Shown here: positions 36,812-49,838 of the stretch, piece after piece | Numbering within the stretch: position 1 is the first letter of the stretch | Layout: each line of letters opens with the position of its first letter | Origin: Bolinopsis microptera | Lineage: Eukaryota; Ctenophora; Tentaculata; Lobata; Bolinopsidae | Length of the DNA stretch: 64,000 nt | NCBI RefSeq assembly: GCF_026151205.1 | Contig: NC_087083.1 | Location: 6,552,460 to 6,616,459, forward strand | Direction of reading: 5' to 3' | The notes under the pieces: model-generated | Database searches by the model: none | What the model was told of the DNA's origin: nothing | What the model saw: only the letters and a program-made list of their open reading frames with translations | Translations under genes and position numbers: made by a program

Positions 36812-39800
36812 CAGTGGCGTAACGTTACTTTGTGCCGCCCCCCTGCTAATTGAAATTTGCCGCCCCTATCCGGAGCCGGCTCGCTTCGCTCGCCGAGATT
36901 TGTCCGTCGCGTGAAGTTACAGTGTAGTGTGTATTGTGTAATCAGTAATGTTTACCAACACGACGTCTAAGAAAACAAAGAAAATTAAATTTTGACCAAG
37001 ACGCGCGCGTGTTAAACCCACGAAATATTAAAATCGAGCCGCGCATAGGCAGCAAAAATATACCATTATATCGACCTCTATTAATTTTGTGCGCGTTCGC
37101 GTTGGATAAAATTTATTCACGTGGTCTGCTGCTTGTCTTGTGATTGGAGGAAATTGCATGTCAGTCGATGATATCAATGCGAGACACCGATACACGACGC
37201 ACGTGTAGTTATCAGAATGCTAATCGTTTGTTATCTTGGTTTTACCGTATGGCGTGTGCCCTAGAATGTACTTTACTACGTCTTGCGTCTACCGTCTGGC
37301 GAGTGGCGTCTACGTTGTTGATTGTTGATTGTTGATAATTGATTGTTGATTGTAATTGTGTAAACTGTAGACTTGTTGTCACTTGTGACTTCTGAAATCT
37401 GAGTTCTGACTGCTCACTGCTGACTGCTGAGTGCAGAAACTAAGCCGTTATCTGATAAGTTCCATGCCTATGAGCTATCAGTTGACAGTAAACAGTTATC
37501 ATTTATCGTTATCTGCTATCACTTAAAAGTTATCAATCTTAATCTTGAATCTTAAGTTTTAATTTAAGTAAATTGTTGATCAATTCTATATTAAGTATTT
37601 CAACAGCTCATTTAGATCTCTTATTATTAACGGTATAGTAAAGTGTAAACGGTTTTTAATCTTAATTCTAATAGATCAATAATCAATTCAATTGACTCCA
37701 TTGTTAACCTGCAGTGTGCAGATTGCCACGACTAACTGCTATGACTAGTTTTTAGTAATGAATTGCAATATTGTGAACTCGACCGTCGACGTTCAATTTT
37801 GTTGATTGATCATTGATCATTGATCGGAATTGCCTAAGGTCAGCGGTGCTTTCGCCTTTCAGCTTTGCGCTGGCCGGTTCACGAGTCACAGTATTAATGA
37901 TGTTTTTGTATGACGTTTGTTGATAAGTTAGGTCTTAGCCCTTAGGATTTAATCCCTTAGGGCTGATTTGCATTTTGCATAGAATCTTACTGTCGCATGG
38001 ATATTGTCAGAGTCCGCCGTCCGGTCAAATGGGAAACTGGAAGGACTGCAAGCGCTACCGTATTCTTGGTCACGTACCCACTTGGGCCACCCGACTTTCG
38101 TCTTTCAACGTGAACTTCGTAAGTTAATATTAGTTATAACGTTTATTCCTGTACTGATGTGCAATATCCTACCCAGTACCCCTACTGAAGCATGTGTTAA
38201 AGTTAGCTTTAATGTAGTTGACTCATCACTTGACATAGATTTTTAAAGCATGTTGCATGACTGTTGTCCACCAATTTAATCTACATGTGTCATATGCGTA
38301 CATTTTTGTTATAGTCTGTGATTTTCCGCGATAGCCAACATTCAGTCACTCATCACTCATGTGATATGTCCATTGTCCTACCGCCCGAGAGCCACTTTTT
38401 TTAGGTTTGAAAATTAGCAATACTATTATTATTATTATTAACATGATAATAAGCTGCAGGCTGCTCACTACTCATCATCATGTATACAATATATCTAATT
38501 CGACAATCAATCGCATTGCAATTTGTAATTGACGACGACCGACCTCTTGATTGATTATTTTTTCACAACAGTTAACATGAAGCGAACTAAAGAATCTGGG
38601 GCAGCGTACAGAAACAAGAAGAAGAAGAAGGAGGAGTTTATGAAGTCCTATCCCAAGATAACAAGCTTCACCGCAACTGCAGGACCAGCGTTCCCTACTG
38701 CCGCAGAAGCCCGAGTAGCAGCACAAGACGTGTATTGGCGGGAGGAGAGCCGTCCCGATCCAGTCGAGGAACCAGATGAAGAGTTGGAGTTTCCCCTATT
38801 TGAATCGGACGACGAAACAGGTAAGAAAATTACTGGAGGAACCCCAAAATAATAGGTCTTTACTAATTTACTGAAATAGTGACATGATTCTCTAAAACTC
38901 CTGTTAGTGCAAGAAAGTACATATAATTGACTTGTTATCATAACTCATAACTAATTACTAACAAATAGTAGTACGGATTACGGAGTATGATACGATAATC
39001 AGTCTATTATCTCGTCGTGAATGGTGTGATCTTAGATATTACATCATAGATTGACTGCCACATCCTTAAATTTCTTTTCACAGAAACATCTTCATTTTTG
39101 GCTTGCTTTTTACAGTTGATCATGAAATCTGCGCCAGGTGAAGGAAGCAACGAAGTCGATGCTGTAGTGGAAGCTGCAGCTGCTCTATCACTGGAGGTGA
39201 ACTGGCCGAGCGACAAGGAGCTGTTCAAAGACAGACAATGTCTCAGCATCGCTGACAAGCGGGCGATACTGCAACACGGACCTTGTCAACCCTCAACGTT
39301 GTCGAACTACTATGTTAGTAAGCAACAGAATGGACTCGAACTGCGAAGAAAATGGCTCTGCTATTCACCACTAGGCAAATATGCCTACTGCGAGACATGC
39401 TGGCTGTTCGGGGATAAAGCCAAATCACCGTGGGCAGACAAGATTCTTCCCAGTAAGAAGTATGGCATCTCCAAGAAGATGAAGACACATGAGACGTCCG
39501 AGAGCCACGCAGAGGCGCATAAAAATCGACTGCACTTCATCAAAAGCCCAGTCGATCTTCAAGAGCTGAAGATCATCGAGGAGAACGAAAAAAAGTGGAC
39601 TCTGGTCGTCGAGCGGGTTATTGCCATCATAATAGCTGCTGCCTCTATGAACATTGGATTACGTGGACACAGAGAGGTTGTGGGGGATGGAGTTTGTGAG
39701 GGATCCAACTTCCTAGAGTTGGTCAAACTGCTTGCCCAGTTTGACGGTCTCCTGAAGCAAGTGATCGCCACGCCCAAGGGGAAGACTAAATATCTGAGCC

Positions 39801-42096
39801 CTGCGATCCAAAACGAGCTGATCTCCCTTATCGCCGAGGAAATGCGGATCTCCTTGGTATCGGATATCCTAAAGAGCCCCTACTTTTCGATTATCCTTGA
39901 TTCGACAGTTGATCTGGGAAAGGTTCGTTCCATCTTTTGGTCAAATACATTTTGATTTCAAATTTGTTTATGTAATATGATTATGTCTGTACAGTGGACA
40001 ATGGTAAAGAAAAATACCGTTACACCTTCCCTTTTCACTATGTTGTACATTTATTTCTTCCATCGGATGTGTATTAGAATCTAGAAGCTATTTTATTGAC
40101 ATATTTCCCTCACAGGTAGACCAATTAAGTTTGGTGGTGCGCTGGGTTTCCGTTCGAGACTCTCAAGTACAGGTGCATGAGACCTTTCTCGGATTCATCG
40201 CAATGTCATCTGGAAAAGCAGAGGCTATTGCTAATCTCGCTATTGAAGAACTCCAGAAGCTGGGAATCACGCTGGACAAACTTAGAGGACAGGGATTTGA
40301 CGGAGCCAGTGTTATGTCGGGAGTTTATGGGGGAGTACAGACGATACTGAAGAACAGAACCACGAACCCTGTTCCCTTTGTGCACTGTTCGACCCACAAT
40401 CTGTGTTTGGTGATAAAAGATGTTGTGGCTGCTACCAACCACACCAGTGATTTCTTCGACTGTCTGGGCCAGGTTTTTACGTTTGTTGGATCGAGCTCAT
40501 TACGCTGGGAGGAGCTGAAGATGAACTCTCCGGGCTTAGACCTAAAAAAACTTTGCCCAACGAGGTGGTCGTCTCGTCATGAAAGCGTTCGGGCCATCAA
40601 GAATCGGCAGCCAGATATCATCAGACTTCTGACGAAGCTATCACTCACCAACTGCCGAACATCTGCGGGACTTTTGAGTAGAGTTAGAACTTTCGAGTTC
40701 ACCATTACTCTGGTGTTTTGGGAGAAGCTGCTCTCCAAGGCACAGACTATTACTAACATGCTCCAGGCTAAAAACCTGGACATTGGAGTTGTGCCAGCTG
40801 CTCTCAGCAGCTTTACAAGATTTCTCCGAAATCTAGAGGGAAATTGGGATACTCTCATCGTAGAAGCTCAGCAGCAAGCCATCTATGCTGGGGCCGAGCA
40901 GTCATTCCAGCTCACCATGGCCCGGAACCTCTACAGATATTCTGGTCAACTTCGTGGCCAGAACTTACCAGAACCATCGAAGAAGGATTTGTTCAAGGTA
41001 CAGATATTTCTTCCCACACTGAAGACATGTCGGGAACAAATCCTTCTTCGATTTGAGGGACACAACTCGATAGTGAGCAAATTCGCGTGTTTGCAGCCCA
41101 AACACATACTGACGAAGAGTTGCACGGACCTCCGAACTGCTGCGAATGAGTTGGTAAAGATCTACCACAAGGACTTGCAGCCATCATTGGCAGACGAGTT
41201 AATTGACCTGAAGGAAGATTACGGGAGTGAGCTAAGGACCGAAGATGTGACAAGTCCTCTCCAGTTGGTCAACTTTATCTTCGAGAGAGACCTTCCGCTG
41301 TTGTGTCCGCAGTTGGTAGCAGCCTTGATGCTTTTCATAGCTATACCAGTCACTGTTGCATCGGCGGAACGGTCCTTCTCGAAGTTAAAGTTGATAAAAA
41401 CTTATCTAAGGTCGACTATGTCACAATCTAGACTTAAGGATTTAGCTCTCATCTCAATTGAGAACAGTGAGGTTGACAAACTTGATCGCTCGAAGCTGGT
41501 ACAGAAATTTGCCAGTGCAAAAGCAGGGCGCATCAAGCGTTTCCACTGAACATTTATTTATTTTTTTGTATTTTGTAAATTGTTGTAATTGGGTTGACTT
41601 GATCTGTGATCATGATGTTTATTTTACTTAACATAATTTATAAGTGTATCTTGAAACGGTTGTTTCTATTTGTCCTACTACGATAACTAACATGGCCAGA
41701 GCCCAGGAGCCGGATTTAAAATTATTGAAAAGTCACAAACTGCAAACCTCGAAGGTTAGAGTTCACACAATTACCGTCGTATAAACTTTAGTCACACCGC
41801 GCATCATTAGAAATTGGCCTCCGCGCTAAAGTATTAACAATGAAAGTGTAGTATCGTTATCACTTTTTGCGCAACTTTCAGCGCGTGGTTAAGTTGCGCT
41901 ATAAATTCGTGTAGAATTTTGGAGTAGTAGACACGTTCAACTAATTTCTTTACTTTTTTACTTCGGTATGAAGAGTCACGGGTCATCACCGGCTACAGGG
42001 GGCGGCAAAATTGTGTAATGGGGCGGAAAAATGCCGCCCCCCTAAGGTGCCGCCCCCCTGCTAGCAGGGTTAGCAGGGGCGGTCGTTACGCCACTG
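36812..42096 (+). mobile_element. Complete hAT-superfamily DNA transposon (5,285 bp)
   Basis: Ends are CAGTGGCGTAACG and CGTTACGCCACTG, followed inward by G/C-rich subterminal tracts (GCCGCCCCCCTGC on both sides). It is flanked by the perfect 8-bp target duplication TCTAGTGT at 36,804-36,811 and 42,097-42,104. Removing the element and one duplication restores an unbroken 53-bp minisatellite unit. The interior holds a three-exon transposase (38,577-41,549). No stop or frameshift was found, so it may be recent and perhaps still mobile. The left 1.7 kb before the transposase is non-coding. Confidence 0.95.
38577..41549 (+). CDS. hAT transposase (TTF-type zinc finger, ZMYM1-like)
   Basis: Exons 38577-38820, 39084-39922 and 40116-41549 join exactly (phases 1 and 0) to 838 aa. 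It would cut out and reinsert the surrounding transposon by DDE chemistry in the nucleus. A basic start (YRNKKKKKEEF) is followed by a TTF-type zinc finger at about 170-235 (WLCYSPLGKYAYCETCWLFG, then spaced His residues HETSESHAEAH). An RNase-H-like core follows, with ILDSTVDLGKVDQLSL (candidate first Asp), GQGFDGASVMSG (second Asp) and FVHCSTHNLCL. The C-terminal hAT dimerisation region is at about 760-815 (PVTVASAERSFSKLKLIKTY, LRSTMSQSRLKDLALISIE). Length and order are normal for this group. No broken codon. The exon 2 acceptor (ttttcacag, 39,083) was chosen because it keeps the frame. The start could lie 48 bases upstream. Confidence 0.92.
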
Positions 42097-42531
42097 TCTA
42101 GTGTACAGTGTGTTGACCAGATAAGAGCACAAAGGTGAGCTTGTGTACCTCTAGTGTACAGTGTGTTGACCAGATAAGAGCACAAAGGTGAGCTTGTGTA
42201 CCTCTAGTGTACAGTGTGTTGACCAGATAAGAGCACAAAGGTGAGCTTGTGTACCTCTAGTGTACAGTGTGTTGACCAGATAAGAGCACAAAGGTGAGCT
42301 TGTGTACCTCTAGTGTACAGTGTGTTGACCAGATAAGAGCACAAAGGTGAGCTTGTGTACCTCTAGTGTACAGTGTGTTGACCAGATAAGAGCACAAAGG
42401 TGAGCTTGTGTACCTCTAGTGTACAGTGTGTTGACCAGATAAGAGCACAAAGGTGAGCTTGTGTACCTCTAGTGTACAGTGTGTTGACCAGATAAGAGCA
42501 CAAAGGTGAGCTTGTGTACCTCTAGTGTACA
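42097..42531. repeat. 53-bp minisatellite, right part (eight units)
   Basis: Continuation of the array at 36,653. Eight nearly identical 53-bp units follow the restored target duplication. The units appear uniform, which implies recent homogenisation. Confidence 0.95.
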
Positions 42532-45188
42532 AGCGAGGGTATTAGGAGTGGGTATTAGGAGTGTTTCGTGAGCTAAGTGGCATAGGGAGCGTGTGTATTG
42601 TACTGCTGCACTACGTTACTTACTAACCCCACATCCTACCAACAGAGACCACTTAGCGTACTTAGTACTCACGTGACATAACATTGGGCACGTGTCCAGA
42701 ACACGTGGGCAGAACTCGTGGGCTGGTCCTGCACAGAGGGGCCGGGGACTCTGTCACTATAATCTACTGATCACTACCATTATTCTAGTACACCGGAAAT
42801 AATCTAGGACCTGTTTTACAAGTGCAACTAACTAACATCCCCTTCAACGCAGAGAACACGGCAACGCAACTGTAACCGAAACATAAACTGTGGCTAGGCT
42901 ATTTTATAATCCAGCTGCAGAATAGTCATTGGGAGTGTTACCTGGCAACAAGTCTACACTGGATAGGAATTAGCCGCCCTCTACACTGCAATACACATCT
43001 GTAATAGGCAGGAATATATCAATATTAATGCTCCTATCTACCTCCGCAAAGTTATTTCGGTGATTAACATTGCTTCTGTCTGGCTCATGTTCACTCCGAC
43101 GTCTGGAGGTACTTAATTATACCGCACTGAAGATCTTAATGTCCGAATATTAATCTTTCAGATCGACATGGACTCCAAACTGAGACTATCACAAAAACGC
43201 AACGTATCTAAGTGACCTGTATTAGTAAGGATTTAATTATTGTAGTATAGTACTTAAAACAGACTGATCCTTATCCCGCCCGACACACAACCGTTCTTTG
43301 TACAACCTTATTACGACCTTATAATAGCATATATAACCAAGAAACTTTCATTTTGATTCGAGAGGCAAATCAATACACATGTTTAAGTTTTTGAGCACTT
43401 GAATTTATTCTTCTTATGAAGTTGAGAGAACCTTTCACAATTCGAATAAATATATAATAAGTTTATGAATTAGGAGCAAACTGTCTATACATAGAAGATA
43501 ATAAGGCATATTACTGATTTATTTCTTTTAACGCCAAGCCCAAATTAAATAATAACAGGGACAGGGATGGCGGGATGCCAAGAAGTATTTTATGTAATCT
43601 TAGTTATTGCATTATGTTGTTCAATATTTTGTATTTACGTAAAATTGAATAGTAACTTTGTAATAACATTATTAACGTTACAATAACGTCATTCAATCAT
43701 TTGGTGAAATATTGACGCTATAGATATTATTACATAGATATAATTATATTTGTAACAACGCAGTGTAGGCGGGATCACCAGATTTCCAAAACATTTAGAT
43801 TTAATGATCGATCACACACAGGGGTGCCCCTTTTCACACACAAGTCAATACTCTAGTAGCACAAGTCAAGAGAGCTGGTAAAGAAACCCAACATGTCCGA
43901 TAAACACAGAGCAGAAATATCCAAAGAAAAGCTGCCACCTTTCACCACAGAACGAAAACGTTTTCACATTGTAGGAAAAGAGCGAGCGAGGCATGACAAT
44001 TAAATTATAGGCTATGTCCAATGCATAGAGACATAAATGAGGAGCAAATGCAAGACATAGTTTAATTGCTTCATTACCAATACATCATATTCACACACCA
44101 CACAGCACGTACCACAATATTTCGTTACTCAGTTAAAAACATAAGAGATCATGTTTGTTGAAGACTCGCTAAAAAGAAAGGAGGGGTCGATACCGCGACC
44201 TTAAGGCACCCCATGGTCGGCACATGGTCACGTGGTATAGTGAGGAATATTACTGGCGGTGGTTTAATGCTGTTAACCTATTATAACAGTTTGCCATTTA
44301 TTCCATTTTATATTTCATACGTTGTGCCTGCCCTACAAAGCACGGCCACGTGCGGTTTTGTCTAAAACAAGCTTAGAAATAATCTGAAAGTGTGATCACA
44401 GCCAGTTCACAAACAGAAACTAAAGTACTTCTGAAAATTACAAAATTGGCAGAAAAATTGAACTAACTGGGTCAAATGTACGAAAAAAGAAAAAAACAAT
44501 AGTTTCAACAGATACGATGAAACTGTCTTGCATAAATTTTCTTTACTCGTTCAACTTATTGTATATTACCATGATGAGAACGTGCGGAGTTAGCAAATAT
44601 AAATGTACAGAGACGACTAAGTCAGAAGGACAGTTGGTATTATTTCAGCTAGGACAAGAAATTTAATTAGTGCAACCAAACAACGTGTGTCATTGTCTGA
44701 ACAGGGTAAACTGGCTGAAGACAGGCAGGCCCAGACATGGTAGTGTTTATAAAGGAGCAGCAACTCGTACTGTGTGGCTAATATCTAGCCACTAGAACTA
44801 CGCTCCGAACTTTAGCGTCAGTATTTTCAGACTGTGAAAATAACACTAAAGCAGCGACAAAATATTCTGTAGTTGCAGTGCTGTTTGTGTCTACTACGCA
44901 AGGTCTGATGTACAACACTGGTGTGTCTTATGTAGTCACTTTTATTAGTCTAGTTGTTGTTGAGACACCGAGACGCCACTTACGTTAAAATAATCATAGG
45001 ACGATAAACATCTCTTACATATGCAATAGTGAACAGAATCGTGTGACATTCTATCTTTGCTCGGCTTTCTAGTCTATTTTACAATTCTATAAATATAATT
45101 CATGAAGTGACACCCTTATGATATCTACATAAAACAGTGCAGTATATGCAGCTACTATATAACAGGTCAATTGATAGAAAAACAGCGA
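42532..45188. other. Intergenic or intronic stretch without a visible gene
   Basis: Nothing coding that I can support. Clustered CACGTG hexamers (E-box cores) occur near 42,672-42,712. Otherwise unique AT-rich sequence. If the distal channel first exons are real, this is intron. Confidence 0.45.
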
Positions 45189-45336
45189 CCCCTCTTCAAA
45201 TGCCACAGAAACCCCTCTTCAAATTCCACAGAAACCCCTCTTCAAATGCCACAGAAACCCCTCTTCAAATGCCACAGAAACCCTTCTTCAAATGCCACAA
45301 AACCCCTCTTCAAATGCCACAAAACCCTCCTCAAAA
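45189..45336. repeat. 23-bp tandem repeat
   Basis: About six units of CCCCTCTTCAAATGCCACAG plus AAA, the last ones shortened. The open frame across it is a repeat artefact. Confidence 0.9.
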
Positions 45337-45997
45337 GATAATAGAAGGTTTCAGACTTCAGAGTGATATTCGCAGAGACCACTAAATAGTAAAAAAAGTG
45401 GCTGCGGTGCAAGACTGGAAAATTAGAGAACTATTAGAGTACTAGGGAATATTAGAGGATTAGGGAAAAGGATTGCTGGACGCTTATTCACTTTCACAAT
45501 AAGACAAACGACACGTCAACAAGACAATTGTGAGCAGCGGAACACACAAACGCTGTACACGGCGAGCAATGGACGACAATAATATTATGATGCTATGTAA
45601 ACTTTACGTTAATTAATTTCACTGGATTGCAATGAGAAACAAAGCTGGAAAATAGCTTTCATTGTGCTTCTGTAAATTTATCATAATAATCCTATTCCTT
45701 TGCTAAAGTTATAAACGGCAACTACACTTAAGGTTCTAATTTTCACTGTAAACTGGTAAAATGATTTAGCGTAGGAGACCACGTCACAACTCATGGGAAA
45801 TGTCATTAAAGTTTTGTAGTTGACTGAGATTGTCCGTATTGAGCCTTGTCTAGGATGCATTACTCGTAACACGACTAAGAGGACAAGGTAACAGTAATGT
45901 AATAACGACAACGTGTTCCTTAGTGTACCTGTACAGGTGGACTTCACATGCGTTATTCATTATTATATTCGCTATTACACACACTGTTCTATAGATA

Positions 45998-46000
<3 letters not shown>

Positions 46001-46035
<35 letters not shown>
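46001..46035. repeat. (TC)n microsatellite
   Basis: About 17 uninterrupted TC units. Confidence 0.95.
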
Positions 46036-46038
<3 letters not shown>

Positions 46039-46144
46039 GATAATGCTATAAAGTATCTCCATTAGTCTCATACATAAATCAGGAGGTTTACTTTTATATT
46101 AGTGCAGATTTTCTATAGCAGGATATCACTACGTTATAGTTTAA

Positions 46145-46182
46145 ATATTATATGATATATTAAATAATATATCATATAATAT
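46145..46182. repeat. Perfect 38-bp AT palindrome
   Basis: 18-bp arms (ATATTATATGATATATTA and complement) around AA. A cruciform-capable AT hairpin in sequence with no gene. Confidence 0.85.
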
Positions 46183-47897
46183 GTTATGAGGCAGTAAAAC
46201 TAGCGGGTTGCGATGAAGAACAGTATGTTACTAGGTTTAATATGTAACGGTAGATTCGATTAACGGCAGGTAAGTATAAAGAGGAAGTTTTGGCAGGAAA
46301 TTATTTATGGTGATAACGTTAGTGGGATATCCTGTCTACCGAGCACAGGTAAACATTGTAATAACTTGTTAGATATTGCTTATATCTACATTACTCCTAC
46401 TTAGCGCGGTAGTTAACCGCTGAACCGAGACAATAGGTAGGTAGGTTCATTCCCACACTTTACCGCACTTTACCGCAAAGTGGCGGTATTATCCCAAACC
46501 CACTGCACAGCCCGACCTGCTATTGGTTATCAGTCAGTAGACACGGGCTGGGTTGGTTTACAGCAGCTACCGGTTCAGTGCGTTCAGTCTTCAGATCGTA
46601 GCAGACTATTTATTAGAGCTAGTAGTATCTATGAGCGGAAAAGGTCGGCTGTAATTAACAATTAGCATATATGTGTGTGTTCACTAGATACCTTACTTTA
46701 CATTGCAATTAACTATTCAAACTATTAGCTTGCTGATTTACCAAAACAATTCTTTAGCGATAACCAGGTGTAGCTAGTCCACACCCTGGCTCCATGATAT
46801 GAACAATTTATTTCAATGCTCGAATACATAATTTACTTGATAACGGCAAAATTTGTTTTTTGCTAACAGAAACTAACAGAACATGAACGAAATATTATTG
46901 ACATATTGAATGAACAACTAAATTGGACACACAGTGAAAATGACAGTTTTTGAGTGAAACAAAAAACAGGAGGGCCTTCAGTAGCGGTCACAATTTTACT
47001 TAATTCAAAACATTTCTATAATTAAACCCCTCAAGAAATAAGCAAATATAAGGTATATAAATGCAGTATAAATGCAGTATAAATGCAGTATAGTAATGCA
47101 GTATAGTAATGCAGTATATGAGAAAATGAAGGGAGGCTTTGTATAAGCGACGGAGATACAAAGTGAGACTACACTAACGGACCGGCCTAACAAGCACTAA
47201 CAAAACGAGCAGATATTCGTCGTTAAACACTGTTAACTTGACACTGCACGCCTGCTGACCAGTGTTAATACCGCACTCTTCCTGGACACTGAGCATTTAC
47301 AGCTCAACATCTCGCTCGAGGATATTTCTATACAAGACCAGTAATGCCTAGGAACAGGTGTTAAACGAAAAGTTCAGGTTATTAAATCATGTTTCAACCC
47401 GTCACGAGGTAGCAGGCCACCAACGCTGTGACCCCTCGCTGCCTGTTTGACTCCATTAGCAACACAGTCTAATATGAGACATCATATCACAATGCAGTGA
47501 CAAGCTATTCTTCCAGAAAAATGTACACGTGACCTTTATACCACAGAAGGGGCAGCTTTTGTGGGTGCTGTAAGATGCAGCCACTGCATTGGGAATCTTA
47601 ATAGAAATCAAGAAAGTAAACTTTTAACTCAGTTCATTTTCTTATCGATATTTTTTCATTTGTTAACACAAAATGAAAAATGCGCGCTGGTATATTTCTG
47701 CGGAATCACAATTCGAATATATCGCCTGCATGAACAGGCCCTATCGAATCTTATCAACTGATGGGTGATATCATTACCAATACCATGCACATGACGGTTA
47801 GCTTCTGTTTAAAGTATTTAAGTAGAAAACCTTATTTCTAACATTTGTCAGTGTCTTAGCAGACCAATCCCCCTTCTCAGCTTCTTTCATGGTACAC
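46183..47897. other. Non-coding stretch
   Basis: No supported gene. A short AAATGCAGTAT repeat occurs at 47,058-47,118. Otherwise unique AT-rich sequence. Confidence 0.45.
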
Positions 47898-48191
<294 letters not shown>

Positions 48192-48956
48192 GTACTAGTC
48201 CAGTTAAAAGGTGCACCTTGTCCACCGCGACACCAAATCCTCCATAGACAAATTGCACCTCTTAGCTCAATACAAATAAAAGAACTACATGGCGATAAAA
48301 GGAAATGTCTGACATGTCAGGACCCGAACAGCAGTGTCTCATAAACACAAGACAAATGCAGAAACTCTGCGGGCTTCACATCGTCACCAAAATCCCGAAC
48401 ACAGAATAACTAAAATATATTTGATTTCTTCAGGTCAATAAATGGAGTTAGTCAATAAATATAGTGAAGACAATTAAATGGAGCTGCAAGACCGGGAAGA
48501 GCAGAACGTGCACTGCATGGACTGTTATAGGAATCAATCCTACTTAATAAATACAATGATGTTAATCATAGTGATTAAAATTATTTAAAATTACTTAATA
48601 CTTAATAAATATAATGATGATAATCGTTATGATTAACATCATTTAAATCTACTTAATACTTGATAAATGTAATGATGGTAATCATTAACATCATTAATGA
48701 ATATTTAATAGTAACCAGATTAGTTTCGAATTGCCACACCTTTATAGACAGACTGAAATTCAATCGTGAAATATTATAATTATCATGCATTTGTATGATA
48801 ATTAAAAACATCCGATCTAAATTTTATTTGTCAATATTATTCACTGCTCATTGTCGTGTGTTTGTCTTTTCCTTATTCTATTGATCTGTTTGAGACTATC
48901 AGACTAATTAATTAATTATATTCATTAATGTATCATACTCATTAATTAATCATACT

Positions 48957-49838
48957 CATTAATTGCTATACAGTGTACCTGCCTAATCACATTATATTCT
49001 TATTAATTGCGGTACCTGACTAATCACATTAAATACTCATTAATTGCGGTACCTGACTAATCACATTAAATACTCATTAATTGCGGTACCTGACTAATCA
49101 CATTATATACTCATTAATTGCGGTACCTAACTAATCACATTATATACTCATTAATTGCGGTACCTGACTATTCACATTATATACTCATTAATTGCGGTAC
49201 CTGACTAATCACATTATATACTTATCAATTGCGGTACCTGACTAATCACATTATATACTCATTAATTGCGGTACCTGAATAATCAAATTATATACTCATT
49301 AATTGCGGTACCTGACTAATCACATTATATACTCATTAATTGCAATACCTGACTAATCACATTCTATACTCATTAATTGCGGTACCTGACTAATTACATT
49401 ATATACTCATTAATTGCGATACCTGACTAATCACATTATATACTCATTAATTGCGGTACCTGACTATTCACATTATATACTCATTAATTGCGGTACCTGA
49501 CTAATTACATTATATAGCTCATTAATTGCGGTACCTGACTTATCACATTATATACTCATTAATTGCGGTACCCGACTAATCAAATTCTATACTCATTAAT
49601 TGCGGTACCTGACTAATCACATTCTATACTCATTAATTGCGGTACCTGACTAATCACATTATATACTCATTAATTGCAGTACCTGACTAATCACATTATA
49701 TACTCATTAATTGCGGTACCTGACTATTCACATTATATACTCATTAATTGCGGTACCTGACTAATCACATTATATACACATTAATTGCGGTACCTGACTT
49801 ATCACATTATGTACTCATTAATTGCGGTAGACTAATCA
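48957..49838. repeat. 37-bp tandem array, about 23 units
   Basis: Units of TACTCATTAATTGCGGTACC followed by TGACTAATCACATTATA, each with a few base changes. About 880 bp. Units are contiguous with no unique spacers. Confidence 0.95.
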
